Program-made: the position numbers and the translations under genes
Shown: in pieces, positions 14,511 to 17,072 of the stretch
How positions within the stretch are numbered: position 1 is the stretch's first letter
Layout: each line of letters opens with the position of its first letter
The notes under the pieces: model-generated
Seen by the model: only the letters and a program-made list of their open reading frames with translations
Told to the model about the DNA's origin: nothing
Databases searched by the model: none
Assembly (NCBI GenBank): GCA_903857815.1
Contig: CAIOGK010000009.1
Location: 1-17,072 of the forward strand
Length of the DNA: 17,072 nt
Direction: 5' to 3'
Source: Candidatus Falkowiibacteriota bacterium
Lineage (GTDB): Bacteria > Patescibacteriota > Patescibacteriia > Patescibacteriales > UBA12465

Positions 14511-15839
14511 ATGGAAATTACAAAAAAAAATAAACTTACTAAAATTGCGCTTTTAGGTCTAGGCCTAGATAATCTTGCGCTTTTAGAGTTACTTGATAAA
14601 AATAACGCTCCCATTGAAGTAACTGTTTGTGATTTCAGAGATAAAAATAAACTACCAAACATTAAAATAAAAAATCTAAAAATAAACTATCAATTAGGCA
14701 CAGGCTTTAATAAAAATTTAGGAAACTTTTCTTTATTATTTCGTTCTCCTGGTTGGCCATTAAACTGTCCAGGAATTCAGGAGGCTTTAAAAAATAAAAC
14801 TACTAAATTATCAAGTCCATTAAACCTATTTTTTAACCTTGTCCCAACTAAAAATATAATCGGCGTAACTGGAACTAAAGGAAAAGGAACAACTGCGACT
14901 CTAATATATAAAATTTTATTAGCTAATAAAAAAATATCCAGAAAAAATGTTTTTCTTGGGGGAAATATCGGAATAACGCCACTTTCATTTTTAAATAAAA
15001 TAAAACCGGAAGATTATGTTGTTTTAGAGCTATCAAGTTTTCAGCTTGAAGATTTAGAATATTCTCCAAAAATTTCAGTTATTACCAACCTATTCAAAGA
15101 ACACCTTGCTCCTGCTGATCCTAACAATCCAAATTTTCACTCATCAATAAATAAATATTGGAAAGCAAAATTAAATATTGCTAAAAAAGGTGAGAATAAA
15201 TATTTAATCGCTAATGAATCGCTCAAAAAAATCGTAAATAAGGAAAAAATAAACGGAAAATTAATTTATTTCTCCAAATGCGATTTCCCTTCAAAATTAA
15301 CCGGTAATTATAATCGTCAAAATATTGCAGCGGCGATTGAAGTCGTAAAATTATTAAAAGTAAAGCTAGAAATATATAAAAAAGTAATCGCACAATTTGG
15401 AAATTTAGAACATCGTCTAGAATTAGTTACTGAAATAAATAAAGTAAAATATTTTGATAATAGTTTTTCAACTACCCCAGAAAGTACCGCTTTAGATTTA
15501 GAATCTTTCAACGTTCCTATAATCCAAATTGCCGGCGGCGCCGATAAGGGGGCTAATTTTAAAAACCTGGCTAAAATAATCAAACAGAAAACTGATTTTT
15601 TAATTCTACTTCCAGGACACGGCTCCGACAGAATAAAGAGTGAACTTAAAAAAATTAATTTCCCAGAAACTAAATTGGCTTTAGCTAATAATATGCTAGA
15701 GGCCGTAAAAATAGCCAAACAAAAAGCGACTCCCAGTAGCGTTGTCTTATTATCAACTGCTTGTGCTAGCTTTGGAATATTCAAGAATTATAAAGAACGC
15801 GGCGATTTGTTTAAAAAATATGTCAGACAAAAAAACTAA
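14511..15839 (+). CDS. murD: UDP-N-acetylmuramoylalanine--D-glutamate ligase
   Basis: Cytoplasmic Mur ligase adding D-Glu to UDP-MurNAc-L-Ala. With the ATG at 14511 it has 442 residues. The N-terminal domain starts with KIALLGLGLDNLAL (nucleotide-sugar binding). The P-loop is GVTGTKGKGTT (about 118-128). ELSSFQLE, TNLFKEHL and the YWKAKLNI segment with the candidate carbamylated lysine follow. The C-terminal domain has LEHRLELV, DNSFSTTPEST, AGGADKGANF and STACASFGIFKNYKERG, which is diagnostic for MurD. The residue after the P-loop lysine is Gly instead of the usual Ser/Thr. I chose ATG 14511 because the upstream in-frame ATG (14463) would overlap polA and adds 16 residues not expected in the family. 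The next gene starts inside its last codons. murI supplies its D-Glu substrate. Confidence 0.94.
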   Translation: MEITKKNKLTKIALLGLGLDNLALLELLDKNNAPIEVTVCDFRDKNKLPNIKIKNLKINYQLGTGFNKNLGNFSLLFRSPGWPLNCPGIQEALKNKTTKLSSPLNLFFNLVPTKNIIGVTGTKGKGTTATLIYKILLANKKISRKNVFLGGNIGITPLSFLNKIKPEDYVVLELSSFQLEDLEYSPKISVITNLFKEHLAPADPNNPNFHSSINKYWKAKLNIAKKGENKYLIANESLKKIVNKEKINGKLIYFSKCDFPSKLTGNYNRQNIAAAIEVVKLLKVKLEIYKKVIAQFGNLEHRLELVTEINKVKYFDNSFSTTPESTALDLESFNVPIIQIAGGADKGANFKNLAKIIKQKTDFLILLPGHGSDRIKSELKKINFPETKLALANNMLEAVKIAKQKATPSSVVLLSTACASFGIFKNYKERGDLFKKYVRQKN

Positions 15840-16671
15840 AGAAAAACAACCAAAAAATATTATCGGCGTTTTTGATTCTGGCTTAGGTGGTCTGACTGTT
15901 TTTAAACATTTTCTAGAAAGCCTTCCAGAATATAATTATATTTATTTAGGTGATAATGCCCGTCTTCCTTATGGGGAAAAATCTCAAGATACAATTTATG
16001 AATATTCTTTAGAGGCAATGGAGTTTTTATTTAGCCGCGGTTGTAATTTAGTAATTATTGCCTGTAATACCGCCTCCGCTCAAGCTCTAAGACGCTTACA
16101 ACAAGAATATCTCCCCAAACACTGGCCCGATAGGCGAATACTTGGCGTTATTAGACCGCTAGCTGAAAAATTCGCTAATGAAAAATTAAATAAAATTGGT
16201 GTTATCGGAACAAAATCTACTATCGGTTCTAAGGCTTATGAAATAGAAATAAAAAAACTTAATCCAAAAATGAAAGTCGAAGCAATTAGTGCCCCCTTGT
16301 TAGTCCCCTTGATAGAAGAGGGTTGGGCAAAAAAACCAGAAACAAAAATGATTCTTAAAAAATATCTTCATCCCTTAAAAACTAAACAAATAGGGGCGCT
16401 GATTCTAGGCTGCACACACTATCCATATCTATTAAAAGAAATTAAAAAAATAATGGGTCGCAGAATATCCGTGCTTGACCCTGGTAAAATAATCGCTGAT
16501 AGTTTAAAAAAATATTTAATCGAACATCCCGAACTTAATTTAAAACCGGCAAAAGAAAAAACAAGACACTATTTTACGACCGACGACCCTAAGCTTTTTA
16601 AAGATTTAGGAGAAAAATTTTTAGAACATAGAATAACTAATATCGAACAAGTAAAAATAACTGATTTTTAA
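15820..16671 (+). CDS. murI: Glutamate racemase
   Basis: Cofactor-independent racemase turning L-Glu into D-Glu for MurD. With the ATG at 15820 it has 283 residues, the usual family length. Motifs: GVFDSGLGGLTV with D19 and S20, YLGDNARLPYG, the first catalytic cysteine C82 in ACNTAS, GVIGTKSTI, and the second catalytic cysteine C198 in LGCTHYPYL. The start overlaps the end of murD by 20 bases, which fits translational coupling. The longer ORF from 15742 would add 26 residues wholly inside murD and is unlikely. holA follows after 2 bases. Having racemase and D-Glu ligase adjacent keeps supply and use of D-Glu under one transcript. Confidence 0.96.
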   Translation: MSDKKTKEKQPKNIIGVFDSGLGGLTVFKHFLESLPEYNYIYLGDNARLPYGEKSQDTIYEYSLEAMEFLFSRGCNLVIIACNTASAQALRRLQQEYLPKHWPDRRILGVIRPLAEKFANEKLNKIGVIGTKSTIGSKAYEIEIKKLNPKMKVEAISAPLLVPLIEEGWAKKPETKMILKKYLHPLKTKQIGALILGCTHYPYLLKEIKKIMGRRISVLDPGKIIADSLKKYLIEHPELNLKPAKEKTRHYFTTDDPKLFKDLGEKFLEHRITNIEQVKITDF

Positions 16672-16673
16672 TT

Positions 16674-17072
16674 ATGATTATATTTCTATACGGGGCAGAT
16701 TCTTTCCGCTTGAGACGACTGCTTCAAGAAATGAAAAATAAATTTATAAAAGATACTGACCACGAATCAGATAGTTTAGGCATGATTGATGGGCAAGGGG
16801 CAGACTTAAAAGAAATAAATGAAAAAATAAATACTGGTTCCCTTTTTACAAAAAAAAGGATGGTAATTATTGAAGATATTTTTAAAAATAAAAAAACACA
16901 AATTTTTTCTGAACTCATAACCTGTTTAAGAAAAGTTGAGGATGATGAAGAAAAAATTATTATTTTTAAAGATAGCGAATTAAACGAAAAAGGCTCAATG
17001 CTTAAAGCGGATGCCAAAAAATTATTTACTTTTTTAATTAAACAAAAATACGTTCAAGAATTTAAGCTCTTG
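16674..17072 (+). CDS. holA: DNA polymerase III delta subunit (clamp loader), 3' end outside window
   Basis: A partial ORF of 133 codons with no stop before the window end. It begins MIIFLYGADSFRLRRLLQEM, which matches the HolA opening (a short beta strand, then YG.D.F/Y and a helix). Further on are SLFTKKRMVIIEDIF and a long charged stretch ending EKIIIFKDSELNEKGSMLK, equivalent to the delta-subunit ATPase-like domain I. HolA opens the sliding clamp in the clamp-loader complex. The ATG lies two bases after the murI stop, so it is the fourth gene of the polA-murD-murI-holA run. Only domain I is visible here; the rest is off the edge. Confidence 0.85.
   Translation, partial: MIIFLYGADSFRLRRLLQEMKNKFIKDTDHESDSLGMIDGQGADLKEINEKINTGSLFTKKRMVIIEDIFKNKKTQIFSELITCLRKVEDDEEKIIIFKDSELNEKGSMLKADAKKLFTFLIKQKYVQEFKLL

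Noticed and set aside
15742..15819. Upstream ATG for murI
   Set aside because: The 26 extra residues are wholly inside murD; MSDKK at 15820 gives the normal length.
16724..17017. Minus-strand ORF of 97 codons
   Set aside because: It is opposite the holA reading frame, which has a clear family match.

Overview
The window is AT-rich bacterial chromosome with short intergenic gaps and standard stop codons, including TGA. The gene styles (LysM-M23 endopeptidase with a long N-terminal extension, membrane-anchored MurF-like ligase, MurD with a GTKGKGTT loop, tRNA without an encoded CCA) suggest a member of the Candidate Phyla Radiation (Patescibacteria). That placement is inference; no rRNA is present to confirm it.

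Layout. 1-1663 (+): a LysM/M23 peptidoglycan endopeptidase, open at the window edge, then a small two-helix membrane protein. 1696-1873: tRNA-Ala(UGC) with its own promoter and a bidirectional terminator. 1892-3625 (-): an FkbH-like HAD phosphatase / GNAT / methyltransferase fusion behind a near-consensus promoter. 3786-4637 (+): an uncharacterised 283-residue protein. 4651-7947 (-): an operon of alpha/beta hydrolase, membrane-anchored MurF-like ligase and D-Ala-D-Ala ligase. 7987-9290 (+): three tandem short transcription units, each with promoter and intrinsic terminator. 9290-11623 (-): a UPF1-like SF1 helicase with an N-terminal receiver-like segment. 11753-17072 (+): a tight operon of polA, murD, murI and holA, the last cut by the window end.

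How the genes fit together. Most of the window serves cell-wall synthesis. MurI makes D-Glu, which MurD adds. Ddl makes D-Ala-D-Ala, which MurF adds. The M23 enzyme cuts the finished wall. polA and holA are replication and repair genes sharing the murD-murI operon.

The most unusual part is 8.0-9.3 kb. The second and third units are diverged paralogues. They share promoter layout, a predicted 5' end (CATAACCAAAA), a series of hairpins whose two arms have changed together, a purine-rich AGAGGAA loop and terminators starting AAAAGGC. Each also holds a small ORF with a signal-peptide-like N terminus and some conserved residues. They could be structured RNAs, mRNAs for small exported proteins, or both. 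I do not recognise them as a known family.
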